From positions 1 through 33,558 of the forward strand of contig NZ_LMRV01000057.1 in assembly GCF_001428245.1 (NCBI RefSeq): a DNA stretch of 33,558 bases, in the 5' to 3' direction. This DNA is from Paenibacillus sp. Soil522 (GTDB lineage: Bacteria > Bacillota > Bacilli > Paenibacillales > Paenibacillaceae). A program made the position numbers and the translations under genes. Positions 1 to 8,717 of the stretch are shown in pieces. A model generated the notes under the pieces. It was not told where the DNA came from, made no database searches, and worked only from the letters and a program-made list of their open reading frames with translations. Each line of letters opens with the position of its first letter. Within the stretch, counting starts at the first letter, position 1.

Positions 1-99
1 TCGCTCATCCCGAAGGATTTGCGAGGCAGTTATTACTCGTTGTTCAGTTTTCAAAGAGCAATCTTTTCTTTCGTGTCGACCGTGTGTCTCGTTGGCGAC
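1..99 (-). other. Pre-16S rRNA leader of a leftward rRNA operon (5' part; operon leaves the window)
   Basis: Read on the minus strand, the stretch around 48-62 gives TGCTCTTTGAAAACTG, a boxA-like antitermination signal. It is followed by the ACAACGAGTAATAACTGCC text typical of the leader before 16S rRNA in Paenibacillus-type genomes. The 16S gene itself is not in the window. An rRNA operon next to gyrA is the arrangement known from Bacillus. The call rests on recognition of the leader and its promoter, not on any rRNA sequence. Confidence 0.7.
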
Positions 100-105
100 T
101 TAGAT

Positions 106-135
106 AATATATCACAGGCGCCCAAGTTAATGCAA
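106..135 (-). promoter_or_regulatory. Probable rRNA operon promoter
   Basis: On the minus strand there is a -35 TTGCAT (130-135) and a -10 TATATT (106-111), separated by 18 bp, with transcription expected to begin near 98. The 40 bases upstream of the -35 box are almost pure A/T, as in an UP element. This fits a strong rRNA promoter reading into the leader. Confidence 0.6.
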
Positions 136-242
136 GTGTTTTTTAAAATTTTTTTGTAAATTAGTTTTTAGTATTAACCCCGTTATTGTTATTATCGTTT
201 TTACAATAATTCGTTCCCATATATCTAGTCTTTTCCGGCAAT

Positions 243-318
243 AAAAAAACAGCAAGTATGATAATCCGCCGAGAAAGCTTAAACCAGCCTTTCTGCGGTG
301 CACCCATACTTACTGTTT
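243..318 (-). terminator. Terminator of the HD-GYP transcript
   Basis: An outer stem pairs CAGCAAGTATG (about 250-260) with CATACTTACTG (305-315). An inner stem pairs CCGCCGAGAAAG with CTTTCTGCGG. Read leftward, the hairpin is followed by a run of seven T, giving a classical intrinsic terminator just after the HD-GYP stop codon. It also insulates that gene from the rRNA promoter. Confidence 0.75.
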
Positions 319-335
319 ATTATTGAAGAAGCTCC

Positions 336-1409
336 TTATCTGAGAACTTCTTTTATATGAAGATTACGATCAACGATTAGGTTTACGATTGTTCCATCAA
401 TTGATACCCACGGTCTAGTCGGATAATTCCGATCCGAGAATACAATTTCCCCCATGCGTTCATCACTTAGCTTTACGATAGTTCCATTATGGAACTGGGT
501 AGCCTTCTCAATAAATGTACGAACATAAGCCGGATCCAGCTTGCCAAAAGCATCACTTTGAATTTGTTCCAGAACGAGATAAGGAGAAGCTGCCTTCCGA
601 TAAGCCTTGTTCAAAGTCATTGCATGAAAAATATCAGCAATAGCTACGATTTTGGCATAAGGATGGATCTTCGTCGCATCTATCCCGAGTGGATATCCCG
701 TTCCGTCAACCTTCTCATGATGCTGCAGCGCAGCCATCTTCACACCTTCATTAAGAGAAGGTACATTTTTGAGCAGTTGATAACCGAGAACCGTGTGGCG
801 CATCATTTCTTCTTTCTCTTCTACCGATAACGTATTGGGCTTCGTCAAAATTGCGTTGTCGATTCGTACGTTGCCGATATCATGCAATAAGCCAGCAAAT
901 GCGATTTGCATCCAATCCTTTTGAGGAAAGCCGGTCCATTGCGCAATTTGATAGGAAGTTAATGCGGATGTGATGCTGTTATGCAGCAGATAGTCCTTCT
1001 CCATAAATAGACGCGGTATGAAGGTCAACAAGTTATAGCTCTTAATATGCTCCAGCAACTTCTCAAGTTGCTTTCGAATATCCATAACCGGCATAGCTTG
1101 ACCGGCTACAAAAGAGTTAAAAACTTGCCGTAACACAATAATCATTTTGTCATACTCTTTATGAAGGGAAGACGCGGCAGCTACCGGGTTCGCTGCCTTT
1201 CCCGTATTATCATCTGCATCCTCACGTGTTTTGCTTGATGCTTGGTTTAATTCGACTTCAACATTCGTGATAAGGAATGCTTGTAGTATTTCTATTTCTT
1301 TGGATGTAATAACCCTTCCCTTTTGAAAAAGAATACTGCCAAGCGGGGTGAGGACATCTTCACTGATTTTTTCGCCTAGCTTAAGCTGTGATAACGTTAC
1401 CGCTGCCAC
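336..1409 (-). CDS. HD-GYP domain protein, probable cyclic-di-GMP phosphodiesterase
   Basis: 357 residues. Known members of the family hydrolyse c-di-GMP using a metal centre. The HD-GYP domain fills the C-terminal two thirds: H143, the HD pair at 176-177 (HDIGN), HHEKVDGTGYP at 230-240 and ADIFHAM near 258. The motif usually reads HDIGK; here K is N, which need not abolish activity. The first 55 residues resemble the N-terminal module of similar Paenibacillus HD-GYP proteins and are followed by a low-complexity linker (about 55-80). No membrane segment is seen. The start is GTG, with GGGGAGAGG about 7 bases upstream. It lies directly downstream of gyrA in the same direction and ends in its own terminator. 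Confidence 0.85.
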   Translation of the reverse strand: MAAVTLSQLKLGEKISEDVLTPLGSILFQKGRVITSKEIEILQAFLITNVEVELNQASSKTREDADDNTGKAANPVAAASSLHKEYDKMIIVLRQVFNSFVAGQAMPVMDIRKQLEKLLEHIKSYNLLTFIPRLFMEKDYLLHNSITSALTSYQIAQWTGFPQKDWMQIAFAGLLHDIGNVRIDNAILTKPNTLSVEEKEEMMRHTVLGYQLLKNVPSLNEGVKMAALQHHEKVDGTGYPLGIDATKIHPYAKIVAIADIFHAMTLNKAYRKAASPYLVLEQIQSDAFGKLDPAYVRTFIEKATQFHNGTIVKLSDERMGEIVFSDRNYPTRPWVSIDGTIVNLIVDRNLHIKEVLR

Positions 1410-1472
1410 GAGTGTCCTCTCCCCTTGTGCCTGATTATTATATCTGACATTTATATAGCTCTGCGATACGCA

Positions 1473-1501
1473 AGCTGAGCCGCCGTATGGCGGTATCAGC
1501 T
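1473..1501. other. Hairpin between gyrA and the HD-GYP gene
   Basis: AGCTGA and TCAGCT flank an inner CCGCC/GGCGG stem in the spacer between the two genes. Leftward there is no T run, so it is a weak or factor-dependent terminator at best, or a processing or stability structure at the gyrA mRNA end. Confidence 0.45.
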
Positions 1502-1514
1502 GTGTCCGCTTTCT

Positions 1515-3998
1515 CTATTCTATTGGTGTTTCGCCGGTGTCTTGCTCTTCATTCTCATCCAGCACTTCATTATCTTCGTTGCGGGCAACGCGGGTAACAG
1601 TCGCTACCGTATCATCCTCACGCGTGTTAATGAGTCTTACACCCTGCGTATTCCGGCCCATCGTAGATATGCCTTCCATACTGGTACGGATCATTGTTCC
1701 GGATGCAGTCATTATCATAAGGTCCTCATCATTCTCAACGACCTTAAGCGATACGATAGGTCCATTCTTATCGGTTACGTTAAGCGTCTTAATTCCTTTA
1801 CCGCCACGGTTTTGAATACGGTAATCGGCGACTGGAGTCCGCTTGCCGTAGCCTTTCGAGGTAACGATAAGAATATCTTTATCAGGTACGATTACGTCCA
1901 TATCAATAACCGTATCATCATCATCGAGTTGGATACCTTTCACGCCGGTAGCCGAACGTCCCATCGAGCGAACATCCTGCTCCGAGTAACGAATGGACAT
2001 TCCCTGCGCCGTCCCCATGATGATTTCCTGATTGCCGTCGGTCAGCTTCACGCCGATTAAATCATCGTCCTCACGGAGCGAGATAGCGATTAATCCGACT
2101 TTCCGGATGTTGACATAGTCATCAAGCGGAGTCTTCTTCACAACCCCTTGTCTTGTAGCAAAGAACAAGAAGTGCTCCGAATCGAATTCTTGCACCGGTA
2201 TAACTGCGTTAATCGTCTCGCCTTGTTCGATTTGAATCAGGTTAATGATCGGCGTTCCGCGAGCTGTACGGTTGAGATCGGGAATTTCATAGGCTTTGAG
2301 CTTGTATACCTTACCTTTGTTCGTAAAGAACAGCAGATAGTGATGCGTATTGGATACAAACAAATGCTCGACAAAGTCATCATTCTTAGTACCCATGCCG
2401 ACTACACCTTTACCACCGCGCTTTTGGCTGCGATACGTACCGACCGGCAAACGCTTGATATAGCCAGAGTGGGTAATTGAGATAATAACATCCTCACGAG
2501 GAATAAGATCCTCGTCCAGAATCTCTTCATCGCTCGCCATCAGCTCTGTCCGGCGCTCATCGCCGAAACGATCCTTCAATTCAGCAAGCTCCGTGCTAAT
2601 GATATCAAGCACAAGCTGCTCATCGGCTAAAATCGCCTTATATTCAGCAATTTTACGCATAAGCTCTGCGTATTCTGCTTCGATTTTGTCTCTTTCCAAA
2701 CCAGTCAGACGTTGCAAGCGCATATCCAAAATCGCTTGCGCCTGCTCATGGCTGAGCGAGAATCTTGTAATCAATCCTTCGCGTGCTTGATCGGCCGTCT
2801 GGGAACCGCGAATTAATGCGATTACCTCATCCAAATGGTCAAGCGCAATTCGCAAACCTTCAAGAATGTGTGCCCTAGCCTCTGCTTTCTTCAATTCGAA
2901 TTCGGTACGACGACGAATAACCTCGATTTGGTGCTGCAAATAATGATAGAGCATATCGCGTATGTTAAGCGTCTTAGGCTCGCCATTCACGAGTGCGAGC
3001 ATGTTAATGCCAAAGTTAGATTGCAACTGCGTATGTTTGTACAAATTGTTCAGCACTATGCTTGGGTTGACGTCTCGGCGAAGCTCTATAACAACACGCA
3101 TACCGTTACGGTCGGATTCATCACGTAAATCAGTAATGCCTTCGATCTTCTTCTCGCGAACGAGCTCTGCAATTTTCTCAACTAAACGCGCCTTAATGAC
3201 TTGATAGGGCAACTCATGCACAATGATACGTGCTTTGCCGTTATTCTCCTCGATAGTCGCCCTTGCCCGCATTGTTACGGAACCGCGGCCTGTCAAATAA
3301 GCTTGCCTGATACCCTGGCGGCCCATTACAAAACCGGCTGTCGGGAAATCGGGGCCTTTTATATATTCCATTAACTCAACTGGCGTTATATCCGGGTTAA
3401 CAATTAGAGCCTGAACCCCATCAATAACCTCGTTCAAGTTATGTGGAGGAATATTCGTAGCCATACCGACGGCAATCCCCGTAACCCCGTTAACGAGCAG
3501 GTTAGGATAACGCGCTGGCAATACAACCGGCTCCGATTCTTCACCATCATAGTTGGGCGCGAAATCAATCGTTTCCTTGTTGATATCACGTAACAATTCC
3601 ATTGCTATCTTCGAAAGACGCGCTTCCGTATAACGCATTGCAGCTGCAAAGTCACCATCGATCGAACCGAAGTTCCCGTGTCCATCAACGAGCATATAAC
3701 GCATGGAGAAATCCTGCGCCATCCGTACCATCGACTCATATACAGCCGAATCACCGTGCGGATGGTACTTACCGATTACTTCCCCTACGATTCTCGCCGA
3801 CTTCTTATGGGGCTTGTCTGGCGACATGCCCAGCTCAGACATCGCATACAAAATGCGTCGATGCACCGGCTTTAAACCATCCCTAACATCGGGGAGAGCA
3901 CGGCTTACAATGATACTCATAGCGTAATCCATAAAGGAATCCCGCATCTCCGTACCAATATCCCGATCTCTTATAGATATACGTTGTTCTTCCGCCAT
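1515..3998 (-). CDS. gyrA: DNA gyrase subunit A
   Basis: 827 residues. It is the breakage-reunion subunit that works with GyrB to introduce negative supercoils. The N-terminal winged-helix region carries the catalytic Tyr123 in AAMRYTEARL. The quinolone-resistance region HPHGDSAVYE has Ser84 and Glu88, the residues of quinolone-susceptible enzymes. The C-terminal beta-pinwheel contains the GyrA box QKRGGKG near residue 525, which marks gyrase rather than topoisomerase IV. The acidic tail (ENEEQD) is typical. The start is ATG with GGGAGG a few bases upstream. It is normally co-transcribed with gyrB, but here an opposing gene lies between them, so it probably has its own promoter in 3999-4280. 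Confidence 0.98.
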   Translation of the reverse strand: MAEEQRISIRDRDIGTEMRDSFMDYAMSIIVSRALPDVRDGLKPVHRRILYAMSELGMSPDKPHKKSARIVGEVIGKYHPHGDSAVYESMVRMAQDFSMRYMLVDGHGNFGSIDGDFAAAMRYTEARLSKIAMELLRDINKETIDFAPNYDGEESEPVVLPARYPNLLVNGVTGIAVGMATNIPPHNLNEVIDGVQALIVNPDITPVELMEYIKGPDFPTAGFVMGRQGIRQAYLTGRGSVTMRARATIEENNGKARIIVHELPYQVIKARLVEKIAELVREKKIEGITDLRDESDRNGMRVVIELRRDVNPSIVLNNLYKHTQLQSNFGINMLALVNGEPKTLNIRDMLYHYLQHQIEVIRRRTEFELKKAEARAHILEGLRIALDHLDEVIALIRGSQTADQAREGLITRFSLSHEQAQAILDMRLQRLTGLERDKIEAEYAELMRKIAEYKAILADEQLVLDIISTELAELKDRFGDERRTELMASDEEILDEDLIPREDVIISITHSGYIKRLPVGTYRSQKRGGKGVVGMGTKNDDFVEHLFVSNTHHYLLFFTNKGKVYKLKAYEIPDLNRTARGTPIINLIQIEQGETINAVIPVQEFDSEHFLFFATRQGVVKKTPLDDYVNIRKVGLIAISLREDDDLIGVKLTDGNQEIIMGTAQGMSIRYSEQDVRSMGRSATGVKGIQLDDDDTVIDMDVIVPDKDILIVTSKGYGKRTPVADYRIQNRGGKGIKTLNVTDKNGPIVSLKVVENDEDLMIMTASGTMIRTSMEGISTMGRNTQGVRLINTREDDTVATVTRVARNEDNEVLDENEEQDTGETPIE

Positions 3999-4283
3999 GA
4001 TTTACCTCCCTAACGCCATCTATAGCTTCTTGAATCATCATAACTCTTATATTACTTTCTCAAAAAGCGAGCATATAAACCTTTTTCGCTCATGCTTTTG
4101 GAATTCCCGTGAATATTACATAATTCGTCATAAAAAATAGGTGAATTACCGCTCTCCATTTACGTAAAACTGCCATAAAATAAACAAACCCAACTTTCAT
4201 TATACCACTCAATTATAAGTCTGTCTCCTGCATCATTTGAAATCCTATATGCGTAAAGAGGCTTTATGAGAGGAGAAAAATTG

Positions 4284-5057
4284 TTGAGCATTCAACGCGT
4301 CCAAAGTAAATGGACTAAAACAAACATCATGCTTAAATCTGAATATTTACGCCAGTATATGCCTACAACGAAGCTATTTAGCCGCAGCAGCCTTCAATCG
4401 ATGCTAAGTGATTACGGCATGGTTTATGTTAAGCCGATAAACGGTATGCATGGAAATGGCATCATTCGTGTTGAAAGAACGACTGTTCCATCAATCGGCT
4501 ACCGATTCCAAATGAATACGAAGGCCATATTCAGCACCACTTTCGATCAGCTCTTTAAGCAGCTCGTAAAGCAAAAGAAGAAGCGCAGCTACCTTGTTCA
4601 AAGAGGAATCCACTTGCTTCGTCATCAGAAGCGCCGCTTCGATATACGCGTTATGGTTCAAAAAAACTTGCGCAATGAATGGGAAGTGACCGGCATTATC
4701 GGACGTCTTGCCCATCCGGCAAAAATCGTTACAAACTACCATAGCGGAGGTACTCCGATGGCCATCGATCGACTCATGGCCGATCATTCTACCTCCTCCG
4801 AGCTCGCAGCATTTAAAAACCGGCTAAGAAAGCTGTGCATCTCCATTGCAAACAACCTGCAGGAAACGTATCCGAATCTCAAAGAACTTGGCGTTGATAT
4901 TGCGATCGATGCGAAACTTCATCCTTGGATTCTGGAAGTGAATACATCTCCCGATCCTTTTATTTTCCGGAAGCTGCCCGATCAAAGCGTCTTTCAAAAA
5001 GTTTATCGGTATGCTAAAGCATACGGCCGTTTCAAAAAAAGAAGAAGCCGCCCTTGA
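4284..5057 (+). CDS. YheC/YheD-type ATP-grasp protein (endospore coat-associated family)
   Basis: About 257 residues. It resembles the YheC/YheD spore-coat-associated proteins, which have an ATP-grasp fold; their substrate is not known to me. Visible ATP-grasp elements are VKPINGMHGNGI near the N-terminus, RFDIRVMVQ in the middle, and LGVDIAID with WILEVNTSPDP near the end, the last carrying the metal-binding Glu and Asn. I chose TTG 4284 because AGGAG (4271-4275) lies 8 bases upstream. TTG 4281 or ATG 4266 are in frame and possible, but ATG 4266 precedes this ribosome site. It lies antiparallel between gyrB and gyrA and against the replication direction, and its 3' end carries the gyrB terminator. 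Confidence 0.8.
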   Translation: MSIQRVQSKWTKTNIMLKSEYLRQYMPTTKLFSRSSLQSMLSDYGMVYVKPINGMHGNGIIRVERTTVPSIGYRFQMNTKAIFSTTFDQLFKQLVKQKKKRSYLVQRGIHLLRHQKRRFDIRVMVQKNLRNEWEVTGIIGRLAHPAKIVTNYHSGGTPMAIDRLMADHSTSSELAAFKNRLRKLCISIANNLQETYPNLKELGVDIAIDAKLHPWILEVNTSPDPFIFRKLPDQSVFQKVYRYAKAYGRFKKRRSRP

Positions 5058-5071
5058 TGGTCGGCTTCTTC
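5034..5071 (-). terminator. gyrB terminator embedded in the 3' end of the opposing gene
   Basis: GAAGAAGCCG (5041-5050) pairs with CGGCTTCTTC (5062-5071). Read leftward, the hairpin is followed by seven T (5034-5040). In that direction it terminates gyrB. The left arm lies inside the last codons of the YheC/YheD-type gene, so its C-terminal Lys/Arg-rich residues are encoded by the terminator. Confidence 0.75.
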
Positions 5072-5088
5072 CATGCAGTTCTTTATGA

Positions 5089-6999
5089 TTAAAAATCTAG
5101 ATTCGTTACATATCTCGCATATTTTTGAATAAACTCACGGCGTGGTTCGACATTATCGCCCATGAGCGTATCGAACACGACATCGGCTTCAATGGCATCC
5201 TCGATCGTTACCTGCAGCATCGTTCGGCTTTCCGGGTCCATCGTAGTCTCCCATAGCTGAGTAGCGTTCATTTCGCCAAGTCCTTTATAGCGCTGAATGT
5301 TTACTTTCACGCCTTCACCGAATTCAGCAATGATTCTATCGCGTTCCTTTTCGGTTTGCGCGTAGCGAATAACCTTATTGCGTTCAATTTTGAATAGTGG
5401 AGGCTGTGCGATATAAATATAGCCCGCCTCTAAAATTTGACGCATGTAGCGATAGAAGAATGTCAGCATAAGCGTGCGAATGTGAGCACCATCGACGTCA
5501 GCATCGGTCATAATAATGATTTTGTGATAACGCGCTTTAGAAAGGTCAAATTCATCGCTAATGCCGGTACCGAGCGCCGTAATGATCGCCCGAATTTCCG
5601 TATTGCCAAGAATTCGATCGAGGCGTGCCTTCTCCACGTTCAAAATCTTACCGCGCAGCGGCAAAATCGCTTGGAAATGGCGATCGCGACCTTGCTTCGC
5701 CGAGCCGCCGGCTGAGTCACCTTCTACGATATACAGCTCACTGATCGATGCGTCCTTTGAGGAGCAATCGGCAAGCTTACCAGGCAGAGAACCAACCTCA
5801 AGCGCGCTTTTACGACGAGTCAGCTCACGCGCTTTACGCGCTGCTTCCCGGGCACGCGCGGCCTGCAAGCCCTTCTCTACGATTTTGCGGGATACCGACG
5901 GGTTTTCATCAAGAAATTCCTGCAGCTTCTCGGCAAAGAACGACTCCACGATTCCGCGCACTTCACTGTTGCCAAGCTTCGTCTTCGTTTGTCCCTCGAA
6001 TTGCGGCTCTGGAATTTTGACGGAAATAATCGCAGTCAAGCCTTCCCGCACATCGTCCCCAGAGAAGTTCGAATCATTGTCCTTGATTAAGTTCGTTTTA
6101 CGGGCATAGTCGTTTATAATACGCGTCAGGGCGCTCTTAAAGCCGGATTCATGCGTACCGCCCTCATGTGTATTGATATTGTTCGCAAACGAATAAATGT
6201 TTTCAGTGTAGCTGTCGTTATATTGCAAAGCGACCTCTACATGAATATGATCCTTCGCCCCTTCAACATAAATCGGCTGTTCATGGAGCGCCTCGCGATT
6301 ACGATTCAAGTATTTGACAAACTCGTTAATGCCGCCCTCGTACTTAAACGAATTCGACACACCCGTCCGCTCATCGGAAAGTACAATCTCAATTCCTTTA
6401 TTCAAAAACGCGAGCTCGCGAATACGCGACTGCAGCGTCTCGTAGTCATATACGGTTGTTTCAGTGAAAATTTCGCTATCCGGCGTAAACGTAACCTGAG
6501 TGCCCGTCTCCGTCGTATCGCCAATTATTTTGATATCATACTGCGGAGCGCCCTTGCGGTACTCTTGCTGATAAATATGGCCTTCGCGTTTTACTTGAAC
6601 AATGACGAGCTCGGACAGCGCGTTTACGACCGATACGCCGACCCCGTGCAAGCCGCCGGATACTTTATAGCCCTCTCCGCCAAACTTACCACCTGCATGC
6701 AAAACAGTCATAACGACTTCTAGCGTCGATTTTTTCAGTTTCGCATTCTCGCCTACGGGAATACCGCGTCCATTATCGATAACGGTTACGCTGTTATTCT
6801 CATGCACGATAACTTCAATTTTCGTGCAATAACCAGCCAAAGCCTCGTCAATACTGTTATCGACAACCTCCCATACGAGATGGTGGAGACCTTTGCCACT
6901 AGTGGAGCCAATATACATCCCCGGACGTTTGCGTACCGCTTCTAATCCTTCCAGTACCTGTATCTGACTCTCGTCATACGTATGCTGTTCCAAAGACAT
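5089..6999 (-). CDS. gyrB: DNA gyrase subunit B
   Basis: 636 residues, normal for the family. It is the ATPase and TOPRIM subunit of gyrase. The GHKL ATPase domain shows DNSIDEA and DNGRGIP, with the glycine-rich lid GLHGVGVSVVNAL. The TOPRIM domain shows VEGDSAGGSA and DADVDGAHI, and the C-terminal region has QRYKGLGEMN. The start is ATG, preceded by GAGAGGAG about 11 bases upstream. It follows remB and recF in the same direction, and its own terminator lies just past its stop. It is expected to act with GyrA from the next gene but one. Confidence 0.98.
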   Translation of the reverse strand: MSLEQHTYDESQIQVLEGLEAVRKRPGMYIGSTSGKGLHHLVWEVVDNSIDEALAGYCTKIEVIVHENNSVTVIDNGRGIPVGENAKLKKSTLEVVMTVLHAGGKFGGEGYKVSGGLHGVGVSVVNALSELVIVQVKREGHIYQQEYRKGAPQYDIKIIGDTTETGTQVTFTPDSEIFTETTVYDYETLQSRIRELAFLNKGIEIVLSDERTGVSNSFKYEGGINEFVKYLNRNREALHEQPIYVEGAKDHIHVEVALQYNDSYTENIYSFANNINTHEGGTHESGFKSALTRIINDYARKTNLIKDNDSNFSGDDVREGLTAIISVKIPEPQFEGQTKTKLGNSEVRGIVESFFAEKLQEFLDENPSVSRKIVEKGLQAARAREAARKARELTRRKSALEVGSLPGKLADCSSKDASISELYIVEGDSAGGSAKQGRDRHFQAILPLRGKILNVEKARLDRILGNTEIRAIITALGTGISDEFDLSKARYHKIIIMTDADVDGAHIRTLMLTFFYRYMRQILEAGYIYIAQPPLFKIERNKVIRYAQTEKERDRIIAEFGEGVKVNIQRYKGLGEMNATQLWETTMDPESRTMLQVTIEDAIEADVVFDTLMGDNVEPRREFIQKYARYVTNLDF

Positions 7000-7045
7000 G
7001 CAACTTCACTGCTCCTCTCAACTGCTCTTCCTGTTCGCCTTAGCT

Positions 7046-7297
7046 CTAGCCGTTTGCTGCAAAATGATGGGCCCGTTTTTTCAACGTAGAGGATGAAATA
7101 GGCGAATAATATATTTTCTGCTTCGTCACAACGATCGATTTCGGATCTTCCTCGCCTATCGTTTCAACATCTTTACGCTTACGTGCTCCCGCAACGAATT
7201 GCTTGGATAGTTTAGAGGATTGCTCGATAGAAATATCAAAAATGGCCACCAGCTCCGCAGCCCGGATTATTTTCTCGCCGCCCAAATGGATGTACAT
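7046..7297 (-). CDS. remB: RemB-type regulator (DUF370, extracellular matrix regulatory protein)
   Basis: 83 residues. It matches the DUF370/RemB (YaaB) small DNA-binding regulators that sit between recF and gyrB in Bacillus and control matrix genes. MYIHLGG at the start and VVTKQKIYYSPISSSTL at the end are characteristic. The stop is about 45 bases from gyrB and the gene follows recF by about 30 bases, so a recF-remB-gyrB transcript is likely. The role in this organism is inferred from the family and position. Confidence 0.88.
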   Translation of the reverse strand: MYIHLGGEKIIRAAELVAIFDISIEQSSKLSKQFVAGARKRKDVETIGEEDPKSIVVTKQKIYYSPISSSTLKKRAHHFAANG

Positions 7298-7327
7298 ATC
7301 CTCTTCGTCACCTCTCCTATTCGCAGC

Positions 7328-8437
7328 TTAACGTGTCACTCGGCCGTCACGTACATGGTAGATGCCGGCATCCTGAAGCCTGCTCACATTCACGCTCTCA
7401 AGGCCGGTCGTAGTAATAAAGGTTTGTACTTTACTCTGAAATGTCTCAATAAGCTGCGTCTGACGATTCTGGTCGAGCTCCGATAGCACGTCATCAAGCA
7501 GCAAAATCGGATATTCTCCGATTTCCTCGTTAATGAGCTCTATTTCTGCCAATTTCAAAGATAGGGCCGTCGTTCGCTGCTGCCCTTGGGAGCCGAATGT
7601 TTGTGCCTCTTTGCCGTTAATAAAAAACGCCAGATCATCGCGATGTGGCCCGACGAGCGTAACGCCTCTGCGAATCTCCTGATCTTTCACCTGTGTTAAC
7701 TTTATCATAAATTGATCAAATAAAACAGTTTCATCTTGCAGGGCATCCGTGTCAAAAGAAGGACGATACTCAATAGTGAGCTGCTCGGCGCCGTTTGTTA
7801 TGCCCGCATGAATTTGTTCAGCAAACGTTTGTAATTTATGTATAAAGTGTTTCCTTTTTTTCATGATTTTAACACCATGCTCTGCCAGCTGCATATTCCA
7901 CACGTCCAGCATAGTCTGATTAGCTCCTCCGGGGTAAGAAGCCTTCAAAAAGTTATTCCGCTGCTGAAGCACTTTTCCATACTGCTGCAGCGTATACAAA
8001 TAGCCGGGCTGCACTTGTCCGATTTCCATATCGAGAAACCGTCTTCGTACACCCGGCGTTCCTTTCACGATTTCAAGATCCTCCGGCGCAAACATCACAA
8101 CATTGAGAGAACCGATAAAATCACTCAGCTTTCGCTGCTCGAGCCCGTTAATTTTCGCTTTCTTGCCTTGCGTGGAAAATAGGAGATCCAGCTTGATCGA
8201 CCCGTATTTTTTGTCGACCTCGCCTGCAATGCGGGCAGAATCGGCCTGCCAGCCAATAAGCTCCTTATCCTTCGATGTGCGATGCGACTTGGTTAGAGCA
8301 AGCACGAATATCGCTTCCAGCAAGTTGGTTTTGCCTTGGGCATTCGGCCCAAGAAATACATTGACCTTATTAGGCGTCTGCAGGTCGAGCTCACTATAGT
8401 TCCGGTAATTTTGCAGCTGTATGCTCGTTAAAAACAC
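7328..8437 (-). CDS. recF: DNA replication and repair protein RecF
   Basis: 369 residues. RecF is an SMC-like ATPase that loads RecA at gaps as part of RecFOR. The Walker A motif is GPNAQGKTN near residue 30, the ABC signature is in TFGSQGQQR, and the Walker B motif is PILLLDDVLSELD near the C-terminus. It starts with GTG (MFLTSIQLQNYRNY). It lies directly after yaaA, only about 30 bases away, in the canonical dnaN-yaaA-recF order. Confidence 0.97.
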   Translation of the reverse strand: MFLTSIQLQNYRNYSELDLQTPNKVNVFLGPNAQGKTNLLEAIFVLALTKSHRTSKDKELIGWQADSARIAGEVDKKYGSIKLDLLFSTQGKKAKINGLEQRKLSDFIGSLNVVMFAPEDLEIVKGTPGVRRRFLDMEIGQVQPGYLYTLQQYGKVLQQRNNFLKASYPGGANQTMLDVWNMQLAEHGVKIMKKRKHFIHKLQTFAEQIHAGITNGAEQLTIEYRPSFDTDALQDETVLFDQFMIKLTQVKDQEIRRGVTLVGPHRDDLAFFINGKEAQTFGSQGQQRTTALSLKLAEIELINEEIGEYPILLLDDVLSELDQNRQTQLIETFQSKVQTFITTTGLESVNVSRLQDAGIYHVRDGRVTR

Positions 8438-8464
8438 GTTTCGACCTCCCGGTCCGTTGGTGCG

Positions 8465-8680
8465 TTACGCTTTACCTACCGTAAAGACGCCGCAGCCTTC
8501 AACCTCTACTTTATCCCCAGCATACAACTTTCTTCCTCTGCGGTTATCCGCTTCCCCGTTAATGATCACGGTGTTCTCTTGAAGAAAGAACTTAGCATGG
8601 CCGCCGGTTGAAATGCAATCGGACAGCTTCAAAAATTGGCCAAGCGTTATATATTCCGTTTTGATGCCGATTTCCTTCAT
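8465..8680 (-). CDS. yaaA: S4-domain protein YaaA
   Basis: 71 residues, an S4-like RNA-binding domain alone. FLKLSDCISTGGHAKFFLQ and the later NGEADNRRGRKLYAGDKVEV form the S4 fold pattern. It sits between dnaN and recF, as in Bacillus. The family is thought to act on ribosomal RNA or ribosome assembly; the sequence itself shows only the RNA-binding fold. Spacing of about 37 bases from dnaN indicates the same operon. Confidence 0.92.
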   Translation of the reverse strand: MKEIGIKTEYITLGQFLKLSDCISTGGHAKFFLQENTVIINGEADNRRGRKLYAGDKVEVEGCGVFTVGKA

Positions 8681-8717
8681 CGAAATAGGTCATTCCTTTC
8701 TTCGCTTAAGTTCTCTG

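Noticed and set aside
1542..2060. 172-residue frame opposite gyrA
   Set aside because: Shadow of gyrA with no ribosome site and no recognisable domain.
3729..3770. Quinolone-resistance mutation in gyrA
   Set aside because: Ser84 and Glu88 are the residues of susceptible gyrase.
5561..6109. 182-residue frame opposite gyrB
   Set aside because: Shadow of gyrB; Ser/Arg-rich composition typical of antisense frames.
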